The notes under the pieces are model-generated. The model was not told where the DNA came from and did no database searches. It saw nothing but the letters and a program-made list of their open reading frames with translations. Below, one piece after another: positions 54,405 through 64,000 of a stretch of DNA of 64,000 nucleotides; the first letter of the stretch is position 1; every line of letters starts with the position of its first letter. This DNA comes from Hybos culiciformis (taxonomy: Eukaryota > Arthropoda > Insecta > Diptera > Hybotidae): the NCBI GenBank assembly GCA_964007475.1, contig OZ023273.1, forward strand, positions 85,261,712-85,325,711. The letters are read 5' to 3'. The position numbers were made by a program, and so were the translations under genes.

Positions 54405-55489
54405 TTATTGGAAAAAAATAGTTTCTTGTTTAGTTTTAGCAACTAAAAGTTTTTCCTGTTCAATACTCAAAAGCATTTTCTTTATCTTGTTAGCCTCTTC
54501 TTCCGCTTCAGCTCTTCTTTTATTTATTTCATTTGCTTCCTTTATTAGTTGCAACAGGGACTTCCGAAACTCATCAGTTTTCTCGCCTTGGTTTTTCAAC
54601 TCTGCCAGAATTTTGTTTTTGGTGGTCGGCCGCAATCGTTTTGTTGTTAAAAATTTTTTTCTAGACTCCGAATAATCACCAACTGAGCTCAAAAGTATTT
54701 GTCCTAAAAAAAAGTTTGAATATTATTTCATTAATAGGCGGCAAAAAATATACTTGTATATGAATTATGTACATATTAAATAAAATAAATATTATTATGT
54801 AAAATAAAAACTACCAGGCTCTCACCTGCTATACCAGATGCATCTGTTTTATTTGCTTCCATCAGCATAATCTGCCTCTCTTCTTCCTCGGGAGAAATAG
54901 CCAATGGAGTCAAATAATTTTGATTTTCTTCCGCTCCATAGCTCTTTCCGGGCAACCCCACCACCGTCGTTTCCATCCCTGTTAGAACAACCACCCGGTT
55001 TTCGGTTGTACTTAAAACCACGGGATTAATTCCTCCTCCAGTTCTTTTTCTTTCCAAACTTTGGCTTCTTAATTTTTTTTTTGTCTTGTTTTTAAGGTCG
55101 AACCAAACCTTAAATAAAAAATATTTTAATATTTATTTAAACGGTAAATTTATACTTCATTTGCGCTTATTTTAGGATAAATTGAGAATTTTTAATGTTT
55201 TATTATAAACCATGCTATGGTGAAAGAAAAGATTGCCCAACAGGTAAACCTAACCCGAACCGAACCTAAATAGTGATTATTAATACATACCTTTTTCCAT
55301 CCATCGCTGTCTCTATTGGGCAAACCTTCAGCATTTAATATTCCACTTAAATTCTGCCAAAGTTGAGATACATTTTGCTTACTGCTACCACATTTTACGA
55401 AGGCTCCAGTTACCATCTCTGAATGCTCTTCCAGATATTGTAATAAAATTTCAAATTGGGCCGGAGTTGTTACTTTTTTTGATGGATTC
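54405..55489 (-). CDS. Harbinger partner: zeste/Myb-SANT-like protein, at least three exons
   Basis: Exons 55291-55489, 54826-55108 and 54405-54703 join in phase on the minus strand with GT-AG borders. The first reads TTPAQFEILLQYLEEHSEM and SQLWQNLSGILNAEG, then DGWKKVWFDLKNKTKKKLR across the junction. This tryptophan pattern is the Myb/SANT-like 'regulatory protein zeste' domain common in insect PIF elements. A Glu-rich middle and a long C-terminal coiled coil (EANEINKRRAEAEEEANKIK) follow. The true start codon is unclear: the exon opens after an acceptor at 55490-55491, and only a short leader exon (about 55818-55840) is plausible. It probably helps import and target the nuclease. Confidence 0.75.
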
Positions 55490-56120
55490 CTAAAATAATT
55501 AAAAAATTGAAAATTATAACCTTTTTATAATTAAGATTGGAAGTAAAGAAAAAAAGACAAATTGGAATTTTAAAATTTTTAAATTACAAATTATTTTTAA
55601 TAAATAAAAAGTCTACCTACCAATAAATATTTTTATTTAAATTAATATTTACCTACCTATAGCTACAGAATAATTTTTTTTTTTTTATTTAATATTATTT
55701 TAATAAAACTTTTTCAATTATTTTATTTTTAAATAAATAAAAAAAAAATTTTTTTTGTTGTTTATAAAAATTAATTTTTATTAATAATTTTCAAAAAAAA
55801 TTATTTAACTTTTACTTACATTTCTTATTCGATTGTACGTATCACTTGAAAATTTTTTTGTGATACCGTAGCGAGAAAACGTAGAAGCGATTTGGTCATA
55901 ACATACTGCCATTCGATCGAATATCGAATATCGAATTTTTCGAAATCTTAACATCCCACCACTGTTAATTTTTTTAAAGTTTAAATAATGAGTCGACGCC
56001 GTCGCATTTTATATGATTTGATAAAATGTAAACAGTCCCTTTCGCGGCAAATAAACAGTCCCTCTCGCGGCAAATAGTAATAGTTTTTTATTGAACGTTG
56101 TATGAAAATTGATAAACTTA

Positions 56121-56870
56121 TGCTAGAGATAGAGTCGACGTAATTCACGCGCGTGTACGCACGTAAAAAATCAAATTGTATGAAAATGTATGAGACCGGC
56201 TATACGCAACGACGTAAAACGTAGCTTACGCGCGTAAAAGTTGAAATATTTTTACTTTCCCAGTATTTTACGCCGTACATTGTGGAAATCATTTGTTTAT
56301 AATTGTGTTGTTTATTTTGTTGTAATTAGAAAAAAAAATTGTGTTGTTTATTTTGTTGTATTTAGAAAAAAAAAATTTTACAAACAAATCATTATTTAAT
56401 AAAATAAAAAAGTTCATAAATATAATTATATTCAAAAATAAAAATTAAATAATTATTTATTGCAAATTTATGTTTTATTAAGTTATAAATAAATTAAAAA
56501 GCATTATAAAAATATTACAAACAGAATTTCGGGAATTAGGAATTTAATTTTATTTTTTTAAATTTTTATAAAAATTTGCTTTTTTATTAAAAATTATAAA
56601 ATTGTAATTATTGTTGTATTTTATTTAATTTATAACTTTATTTTTATTAATTCTTTAACAAGAAGATCAAATTAAAATTAATCAAAAGAAATTAAAATTA
56701 AATTAGATTTTTTTTTTGAATTTATTTTTCTTTTATTTTATTGTTGACATTTTCTCTTTTGTTTTTCGCATGTGAACGGCGTTGAGCATAACAGGTAAAA
56801 AAAACAGGTTTTTTTTTATTTTTTTTACGCGCGCATACGCGCGTGAATTACGTCGACTCTATCTCTAGCA
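56121..56870. mobile_element. 750-bp TTA-flanked MITE
   Basis: Inverted ends of about 36 bp (TGCTAGAGATAGAGTCGACG, continuing through GTAATTCACGCGCGT) are flanked by TTA at 56118-56120 and 56871-56873. The surrounding sequence (TGTATGAAAATTGATAAACTTA) occurs uninterrupted at 51138-51160. No transposase frame. CGCGCGTA motifs recur near both ends. TTA targets fit PIF/Harbinger. Confidence 0.9.
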
Positions 56871-57046
56871 TTAGAGTCACAATTTCTAAATTGAGGACGT
56901 AATTTTCTGCATTCTGTATAATCTACTAAAATCAACTACTTATAAAATAATATTTAGCTGACTGAAATCAAAAACTTATAATAATACGTGACCGACCGAA
57001 TTTTCTTACCCATTTTTGCCGCTTTTTTCTTTTCTATACAATTTTA

Positions 57047-58327
57047 TAGTACGTTCAGTAAGTACAGATTGTCCTTAGCTAGTGACAAAATCCTACGTTG
57101 CAGACAATCTGAAGTTTGTGAAAGACAAAATCTGACAGCTAAAGTCCTTAAATACAGACAATTTCTACAAAAAATCGTTCAGTAATGCAATCCTACCTCA
57201 AAACTTCTGCAAAGGGAAATTTTATAATTTCCCATAATAGTCCGTATTCTGGGAGTACTTTTTAGTTGGCCTTAGCTAAGGACAATGAATATTTTGATTA
57301 AAAACAAATAAAAAAAAATGAATTTTAACAAAATTTTATGTTTTCCTAAATAAAATTCGAAATTTTATATTTTTATTTAAATAAAATATAAAATTTTAAA
57401 TAAACATATAAAATTTTTAATAAAAATATAAAATTTTTAATTTTATTTACATATTTTATCAAATTTAGTTCAACCCATATACTTTAAAAAGGTTTATACC
57501 GAGTTCTTGTTTACATTTCACTACAAGCTATCCTTCCTTTATGATGATTTTTTTTCTATCAATTATGCAAATTAAATAAAAATTTTAGATATCTTCCTTA
57601 GTTTTCGAGATATCAAACATTTTATCTTTTAAATAAAAATTCGCTACAACAAGAAAATATTAAGAAACTTCGTAAAGAAGGGAGAACGGCAACATACATT
57701 ATCATAATGTTAATAAGGCATCAGGTCAGGTGTTTTGTGTTTTTAATATTTGTTCAACAATAGCATGACACTAGTTTTAGAAATAGAAATACTTTTTCAT
57801 CGGTGAACCACTAGTGAATAGGAAGTAATAATTCATGTTGAAGTGAGGCAAGATCCTATTTAAAAAGTAAATTGTTCGTACTTTTTTGCTCTATTAAAGA
57901 ACTTGCAAGCCATATTCAGCTTGATTCAATACAGAGTAGGAAACATAAATATATGTAAAAAAACACATTCACTCAATTTTTGTTCATGCATTTTACTAGA
58001 CAATTTGTATTAAGTAAGTTTTATTAGGTATGTGTTAGCTTAAAAACATTTTAAAAAAAGGCAGAATTTTTGAAATTTCATTAAATTTGTATTCCCTTAA
58101 ACAATATACATGCATATTATTAATAAATGTTACAAATGATTCTTTAAAATCTGAAATACAACAAATGACACATTTCATATGCGCATATAAAATTTTTTAA
58201 TGTATATGATTTTAAAATGAAATGTCACAGCTTTCCTTATCGTAGGGGTTTGCAGAAGTTATTTGCAGGATTTTGCAGAAAAGGGAATTTCTTAGCTACG
58301 GACAATCGGTACTTACTGAACGCACTA
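57047..58327. mobile_element. 1.3-kb TTA-flanked non-autonomous element
   Basis: The ends are TAGTACGTTCAGTAAGTAC and (reverse-complemented) TAGTGCGTTCAGTAAGTACC, alike over about 38 bases. TTA flanks it at 57044-57046 and 58328-58330. Internal GGGAAATT...AATTTCCC motifs near both ends (57212-57231; 58280-58290) also appear at 40575-40592 and 58365-58384. No coding frame. Harbinger-type by target size. Confidence 0.85.
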
Positions 58328-58727
58328 TTAGTTTTTGAATTCACCTACAAATTTAGTTTGTTATGGGAAATTTAAAATTTCCCTTTGCAGAATTTTAAGT
58401 AGTAAAATTGAATTTTTTGAACGGCTTTAGGACAAAATTATTTAATTTTTTTTAGATAACAGCAGTAAAATCGTGTCGTTTACAAATTAAAAAATCTGGA
58501 ATATTAAATCCGATTTCAATTTTTTCAATAATCACTAATAAGTGAACAGACTCTTAGTTTTAACTTTTTGAATTTTCGATGTCAAAGAAGATCTTCGAAA
58601 TTCGAAAAAACATTCTAAAATTGCTCCTTAAAAAAGGTTTAAATGAAAAAAATGCAAAATTAGAGAAAACTGGGAAAAGTAGAAAAAAGTTTCTTTTTAA
58701 ATTAATAAAATTTTGAATTGATAAAAA

Positions 58728-59516
58728 ATGAAAATTACTTATATGTACGCTAAGGAACTACGTTCCAAACTGGTGTCCCATGACAGCTCTTTTGTTTTTT
58801 TTTTTGAAATGTTATGCTTCAAATGTAAGAAGTCTTTAACTGCATCAGTGAAGTATGTAAAGTGCAGCTCTAATTGCGGCAATTTTTATTGTACTGAATG
58901 TGGTCAGATTTCTGATGCCACGTTGAAGCTGTTAAATGGAAATAATGGAAATTTGCTATGGTTTTGTGATAATTGCAAAAATATTATGGGTGTGATTCTT
59001 GATAAATTGCAATTATTATGTGATGAGGTCAAAAATTTAAAATCATTACTTAGTGAAAAAAATGTTGATCCTATAGCAAATACCAATAATGGTTCTTCAG
59101 CAGATAATTTTGATTTTCAAAATACTGATTGTAATACTAATTCTAAACCTAAGGCAAAGAAGAAGAAGAAGAAGAAAAAGAAACAGTCTAGTGAAAATCA
59201 ATGTATTGTTGGAGTTGACCATAATAACAATGGGTTATGTGTTGTGCCTGAAGCTAAATGGATTTATGCTGGTAGATTTGGTCCTTCAACTACATCGGAA
59301 ATGGTTTTGAATTTTGTGGCATCTAAATTAAAAGTGGATAGTTATATAATAAATTGCTTCAGGTTAGTGAAAAATAACGTTGATGCCAATAGGCTAAAAT
59401 CTATTGCATTTAAGATTGGTATTCCTGATGAAAATTTTAAAGATGTTATGAATTCTAATTTCTGGCCTAACGGAATTAAGGTTAAATTATTTGAAAATAA
59501 AATTTCAAAAAACTAA
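58728..59516 (+). CDS. LINE ORF1 protein with PHD/RING-like zinc finger, 262 aa
   Basis: A complete frame. Cys/His pairs at about residues 30-82 (CFKCKKS, CSSNCGNFYCTECGQ, WFCDNCKNI) form a PHD-like zinc finger as seen in ORF1 of several CR1/L2-like insect LINEs. A leucine-rich helix, a run of ten lysines (residues 144-153), and a C-terminal RNA-binding-like fold (KWIYAGRFGPSTTSEMVLNF, then DSYIINCFRLVKNN) follow. It is followed after 33 bases by the ORF2 region on the same strand. A second Met at 58809 is an alternative start nearer the zinc finger. It would bind LINE RNA. Confidence 0.75.
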   Translation: MKITYMYAKELRSKLVSHDSSFVFFFEMLCFKCKKSLTASVKYVKCSSNCGNFYCTECGQISDATLKLLNGNNGNLLWFCDNCKNIMGVILDKLQLLCDEVKNLKSLLSEKNVDPIANTNNGSSADNFDFQNTDCNTNSKPKAKKKKKKKKKQSSENQCIVGVDHNNNGLCVVPEAKWIYAGRFGPSTTSEMVLNFVASKLKVDSYIINCFRLVKNNVDANRLKSIAFKIGIPDENFKDVMNSNFWPNGIKVKLFENKISKN

Positions 59517-59549
59517 ATATATTTGACGATTCTGGCATAACAAATTATA

Positions 59550-62042
59550 ATGAAGATGATAATGAAGATGATTGTGATTGGAAAAAATTTGGATGATTAT
59601 TTGATGATAAACAATAGTGATAATTTTTGTGGAAAAAATACTGTAGTTTTTAATAATCATTATATTGAAAAGAATCTTTATAAACATTCTTTTAATATTT
59701 TTTATCAAAATGTGAGAGGAATGAGGACTAAAAAAGATGAATTTTTTTCTGTAGCATTTAATTTTGACTGCGACATTATTGCTCTTTCTGAAACTTGGTT
59801 ACATGAGAATATTTTCTCATCTGAGTTTTTTAATGAGTCAATTTTTACTATTTTTCGATGTGATAGAAATTATAAAGAGTTGGGTCAAATTTTTGGTGGC
59901 GGGTATAAATCAATTTACAATGTTAGCTGCATTAAGCTGCAATCTAGTTGTCCATATATTGAACAGCTATGTATAAAAATTAATAATTTACCAATAAATA
60001 ATAATAAAAGTTCATCTTTGTTAGTCTTTTTAAGTTACATCTCTCCATCATTAAGTGCTGATTTGAAAAAAGAAGTTTATAGTTTGCATATTGAAAATAT
60101 TGAAGTTATTCTTCGTGAATTTAATGACTTAAATTCATATGTATGTATCCTTGGTGATTTTAACTTAAGTTCTATTGATTGGAGAGTATGTTATAATATA
60201 CTTTTGCGTTTTAATGTTACTAATGAATATGAAAATTTGATTTTTAATTCATTTCATATGCTAAATTTGATTCAAATTAATTATGTAAAAAATTCTCTAA
60301 ATAGAATTTTCGATCTGGTTTTTATAAATGAGGAAATTGAATATGAAATTTATGAAAGTGATTATAGTATTGCTAAAGTTGATACTCATCACCCTCCATT
60401 ATTTATTAAATTAAAGTTTTTGGATTTTCTGTTTGTAGAAAGACAAAATATGAAAATGTTTGATTTTTCTAAATGTAATTTGTGATTTTGGTAGTCTTTC
60501 TATTGTTGAAAATGATGTTTATGAAAAAATAAAATGTTTGGAATCCAATGTTGCCCCTGGTATTGATGGTATTCCTTCAATATTTGTTAAGAATTGTCCT
60601 GGTCTTATTAAACCGTTAACTTTTTTCTTCAATGAATCTTTAAATAGTGGATTTTATCTTGATCAATGGAAGTTATCAGGAATATCCCCGGTTTTTAAAA
60701 ATGGGTCTAAATTGGATATTAAGAACTATCGTAGCATAGTAAAAATTCCTGTTTTTGCTAAGATTTTTGAATCTATTGTTAAAGATAAGATGTATTTTGC
60801 TATTAAAGAAGGTTTGAGTATTCACCAACATGGTTTCATTGTTGGTAGATCATGTACTACTAATTTAGTTGTGTTTTCGAATTTGTTATCAATTCACTTG
60901 AAAATGGTTGTCAAGTTGATTGTATATATACTGATTTTGCTAAAGCATTTGACAGAATAAATCATAAGTTATTGATAAAGAAGATGAAAGCTCTTGGTTT
61001 TCACTCGACTTTTTTGTCATGGATTTATTCATATTTGTCGAACAGAAAACATATTGTAATTATAGATGAGTTCAAATCATCTATTATTATTGATGTTTTT
61101 TCGGGTGTAGGTCAAGGTACTCATCTAGGACCTCTTTTATTTATTTTGTTTATTAATGATGTAACTAAGTGCTTTAATTATTGTAATTTTCTATTGTATG
61201 TTGATGATTTGAAACTTTTTTCAAAAATTAATTATGAATTGGATTTTAATAAAATTCAAAATGATCTACATAATTTTCAGTCCTGGTGTGCTGTAAATTA
61301 TTTCTTTTTAAATGTTGATAAGTGTAAAATTGTTTCTTTCTATAGACTGAAAAGTCCGATGCTTTTTAATTACAAGATAAATGACGTTCATTTGGCAAGA
61401 GTAACTACTATTAGGGATCTAGGTGTGATGTTTAATTACGACATGTCTTTTTCATCTCATGTGGAAATGATTATGTCTAAGGCGTCTATGATGCTTGGTT
61501 TTATTAGGCGAAATTGTAAGGTTTTCAAAGATCCTTATACTCTTAAATCCTTATATGTGTCTTTAGTAAGGTCGCATTTGGAATATGCCTCAATTATATG
61601 GATGCCATACTATGAAGTGTACTCCAATAGAATTGAAGGTATTCAAAAGAAATTTATTAAATTTTGTCTTCGTAATTTTACATTTACTGACTCTTCTTAT
61701 GAGGCGAAATGTAAGTTGGTAAATTTGGAACTACTAAAACATAGGAGAATTATAGCTAGTGCTACATTTGCTTATGATGTAATATTAGCAAATATTAACT
61801 GTCCTCAATTATTAAAATTTTTTGGTCTAAGAGTCTCTAGATCTGGTCTAAGAGCATGCTCTCAGCTTAATTTAATATTTCATAGAACAAATTATGGTTT
61901 TAATGAACCAATTTCCTGGAGCATTAGAAATATGAATCAGTGTTTTGATTTACTTGATTTTAATTTCTCAAGGAAAGTATTTAAAATTAAAATAAGGGAG
62001 TTTTATAAGAATGTTATTGATAATGTGAATTATATTACGTAA
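59550..62042 (+). pseudogene. LINE ORF2: APE endonuclease and reverse transcriptase, internally deleted
   Basis: 59550-60485 holds the endonuclease: FYQNVRGMRTKKDEF, IIALSETWLH, CILGDFNLSSIDW, and DTHHPPL with the catalytic His. It breaks off in FDFSKCNL, and within about 20 codons the text is already in the reverse transcriptase (ESNVAPGIDGIPSIFVKNC), so the linker of roughly 150 residues is missing. RT continues in a second frame to 60960 (KNYRSIVKIPVFAKIFE, QHGFIVGRS). A one-base shift at about 60930 precedes DFAKAFDRINHKLL, GVGQGTHLGPLLFILFINDV and the catalytic LLYVDDLKLF (YVDD), then a long intact C-terminal part ending at 62042. Related to CR1/jockey-type LINEs. Confidence 0.85.
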
Positions 62043-62227
62043 GCATATATTGTTTTCTTACTATTATGATAGTAATGTTAATTTTAAGTATATAATATAT
62101 GATATTTTGTTATATTAATAGTAGAATTTGATTATTTACAAACTTTAATTTAAGTTAAAATGTCAAGATTTAAATTTCTGTAAAGATTATAAATATCTTA
62201 TAGAAATAAATAAATAAATAAATATAA
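62043..62227 (+). repeat. 3' untranslated tail of the LINE with (AAAT)n end
   Basis: An AT-rich tail ends in AAATAAATAAATAAATATAA (62203-62227). Simple-repeat tails instead of a pure poly-A are usual for CR1/jockey-like elements. Confidence 0.7.
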
Positions 62228-62532
62228 AAACACATGGTGTGTCGTGGGACACCACACAGAAGCAAAGCCCGTTACGCTTTTGGTTTCAATTTAATTTGTA
62301 TATTTTATACAAAATATGGAGTTTTCACATTTTTTATTTACATTATATAAATGTGAAATTAAAAAATGAAACTTTTTTAATTGTTTTTATTTATTAGCAC
62401 TATTTGTCATTTTGCCTAAGTTTGTATCAAGTTTTTTGCGTATTTTATAAAATATAAGTATTTTATAATTTAATTGAATACCACAAATATTTGCATTAAA
62501 TAAACTACTAGTCTATACCTTTTCAACTTCAA

Positions 62533-62648
62533 ATTGGAAATAATCATTTTCAAAATGGAAATAATCATTTTCAAAATGGAATTAATCATTTTCAAAATGG
62601 AAATAAACATTTTCAAAATGGAAATAATCATTTTCAAATTGGAAATTA
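62533..62648. repeat. 21-bp tandem repeat GGAAATAATCATTTTCAAAAT
   Basis: Five to six head-to-tail units with single changes (GGAATTAATC, GGAAATAAAC). It lies just outside the putative LTR of the last gypsy element. Confidence 0.9.
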
Positions 62649-62755
62649 ATTTTAAAATAGTAAGGTAGCTAGCCAGACGCTCAAACAGTGTTTCAAGTTT
62701 TTTATTAGTTGCATCTGTGATAATAAAACGACTAATTATATATTCCAAGTTTTAT

Positions 62756-62951
62756 TGTTGAATTCAGGTATAAGACTGAGTCTTTAATTTACAATTCTTC
62801 TTAATTATTATACTTAATTAAACTGTTATTTTTTAGTGTATTATACTTTATACATTAATTGTTCTTTTATATAAAATGTTATAGAACATTTTATAGGGAA
62901 CATAATCAATTAATGTTCACATTTATTAATGTGATTATGTAACATGTAACA
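62756..62951 (-). repeat. Putative 3' LTR of the terminal gypsy element
   Basis: A 196-bp segment begins TGTTGAATTC and ends ATGTAACA, so it has TGTT...AACA ends. On the minus strand it directly follows a purine tract AAAAAAAAAAGGAGA (62952-62975). The other LTR lies outside the window, so the left limit is a guess from the TG/CA rule. Confidence 0.45.
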
Positions 62952-63171
62952 TCTCCTTTTTTTTTTTTTTTTTTTTAATTTAATTTTGATTTTATACATT
63001 ATAATTATAATTAAATTTATAATATATTTTTATGTAATAACATATTTTATATAATTTTCTTGAAATTGATTTTTAAATATTTTTTCTTCTATTAATTCAT
63101 ATAAATTTAATGCAAAAGTATTTAGTTTTTTTTTGTTTTTTTTTTTTCTACCAAGCTGCTAAAAAAATAAA

Positions 63172-64000
63172 TTATTTGTAGGAACTTGGACTGAATTTTT
63201 CTGGAGCAGTTATTTTCCTACCATAACGGGTCCTAATATTTTGTGTAGGTTTTTCCGAGCTGTTTTGTTTTGCGCTTAAAGGAGTATGAAAAAGTTCTGG
63301 GGAACAATATTCAGGGGATTCTGGTGATTGATCTGTAGCAGATTGCTGTGTAATTAATGGAGTTTGTGGCGATAGAATTGAAGTGTTTGGAGAAGGTATA
63401 ATTTGCTGACGATTTCTGCGATAAATGTGAGAATTTTTTCCTTCAATTACGTAAGATCGAGGTTCTTCACATTTTTGTAAAATCAAGCCTGGACGCCAAA
63501 TTGAACCAGGAGTCTTTTGATAAAATATTTTTTCTCCTTCATTCAGTTCTTTTAAATTAGTATTCTTATTAAAATTATTGGACATTTTATTTTGAGTTTT
63601 TTCGATAAAATTGTGCATTTTTTCATAATTAACTAGAACAGGTCTTAAATTTTCGATCAAAATCGGAATTTTGGTTCTTAATTTTCGACCCATAAGAAGT
63701 TCTGAAGGTGCATACGAACTTAAATTCGGGGTTGTACGATAGTGTAAAAGACCTATATAAGGATCGGAACAGTCTTCGAAACACTTAATTAAACAATTTT
63801 TTACAGTCTGTATCATCCTTTCGGCTTGACCATTTGACCTAGAGAGATACGGGCTAGAAGTGTAATGTTTTATGTTCCAATTTTTGGAAAAATTTAAAAA
63901 TTCTTCTGACTGAAAAGGTGGACCTCCATCACTGATAACTATTTTTGGAATTCCGTGTCTTGAAAAAATTGATTTTAAATTAGTAATAACTTTTTGAGCC
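63172..64000 (-). CDS. pol: Ty3/gypsy integrase C-terminal part of pol (partial, runs off the window)
   Basis: Open from the window edge to a TAA at 63172. The first codons show the integrase core: second Asp in VISDGGPPFQ, Glu in SNGQAERMIQTVK. Then come HYRTTPNLSSYAPSELLMGR, the chromatin-side C-terminal region (WRPGLILQKCEEPRSYVIEG) and a Ser/Pro-rich tail. This is the K02A2.6-like group of gypsy integrases. No stop is seen in the visible part. It is a different family from the 20-25 kb element. Confidence 0.88.
   Translation of the reverse strand, partial: AQKVITNLKSIFSRHGIPKIVISDGGPPFQSEEFLNFSKNWNIKHYTSSPYLSRSNGQAERMIQTVKNCLIKCFEDCSDPYIGLLHYRTTPNLSSYAPSELLMGRKLRTKIPILIENLRPVLVNYEKMHNFIEKTQNKMSNNFNKNTNLKELNEGEKIFYQKTPGSIWRPGLILQKCEEPRSYVIEGKNSHIYRRNRQQIIPSPNTSILSPQTPLITQQSATDQSPESPEYCSPELFHTPLSAKQNSSEKPTQNIRTRYGRKITAPEKFSPSSYK

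Larger units (their letters stand above)
52106..55961 (+). mobile_element. Well-preserved PIF/Harbinger element, 3.9 kb
   Basis: The terminal repeats are TGGTGGCATGTTAAG and (reverse-complemented) TGGTGGGATGTTAAG. The 3-bp duplication CTG lies at 52103-52105 and 55962-55964. The uninterrupted site ACCTGTTAATTTTT is at about 51471-51489. It carries a plus-strand transposase in three clean exons and a converging minus-strand zeste/Myb-like gene. TCGA-rich subterminal repeats (for example 52135-52205 and 55915-55942) flank both genes. It is the most complete Harbinger element in the window. Confidence 0.93.

Noticed and set aside
62533..62648. Spaced-repeat array that might look like a CRISPR
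   Set aside because: Units are contiguous 21-bp tandem repeats without unique spacers, in a eukaryotic genome.

Overview
This is AT-rich, intron-bearing nuclear DNA from an animal, most likely an insect. The transposon families point that way: hAT with zf-TTF/DUF4371 transposase, PIF/Harbinger with Myb-like partner proteins, Penelope-like, Ty3/gypsy, Ty1/copia, and APE-type LINEs with jockey/CR1-like reverse transcriptase. Introns are short GT-AG and A or T runs are everywhere. I cannot name the species. I see no bacterial genes, rRNA operon or CRISPR array, and almost everything readable is mobile DNA, much of it nested.

Left part (1-7.6 kb): the 3' end of a Ty3/gypsy-like element with a broken third (envelope-like) reading frame at 783-3069, a 161-codon lysine-rich frame at 3251-3736 that starts right at a splice-acceptor-like site, a tRNA-Lys-like scrap, and a remarkable run of six adjacent hairpins (4227-4633). 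A 1.3-kb hAT-type non-autonomous element (5570-6888, 8-bp target duplication) carries a 116-bp-arm foldback inside it.

7.6-17.2 kb: a tandem duplication of a unit holding a small spliced, cysteine-rich zinc-knuckle gene (8308-8834, minus, 130 aa). The left copy is intact; the right copy has a frameshift, a lost cysteine and a 4.4-kb autonomous hAT element with an uninterrupted 864-aa transposase inserted in its exon. A 692-bp hAT relic sits only in the left copy, where the right copy is the empty site.

17.2-29.4 kb: a second tandem duplication carrying two broken copies of one LINE. The left copy was hit by a 1.2-kb hAT element and by a young, nearly complete Ty3/gypsy element (20203-25457; LTRs differ at about one base; one pol frameshift at an A run). 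At 29.1-29.4 kb is a fragment coding for a coiled coil followed by PQPVGE-like repeats.

31.6-41.6 kb: a Penelope-like element (RT plus GIY-YIG endonuclease, minus strand) flanked by long inverted arms. The left arm holds a 1.6-kb TA-flanked element with 5S-rRNA-like and tRNA-like units; the right arm holds a 5.5-kb Harbinger element and a 411-bp MITE. Comparing the two arms gives empty sites for these insertions.

41.9-58.3 kb: a decayed Harbinger, a Ty1/copia relic split by a 2.4-kb hAT element, a well-preserved two-gene Harbinger element (52106-55961, 3-bp target duplication with a local empty site), and two TTA-flanked MITEs. 58.7-64 kb: an internally deleted LINE and the 3' end of another Ty3/gypsy element running off the window. 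No conventional host gene is evident except possibly the zinc-knuckle gene.
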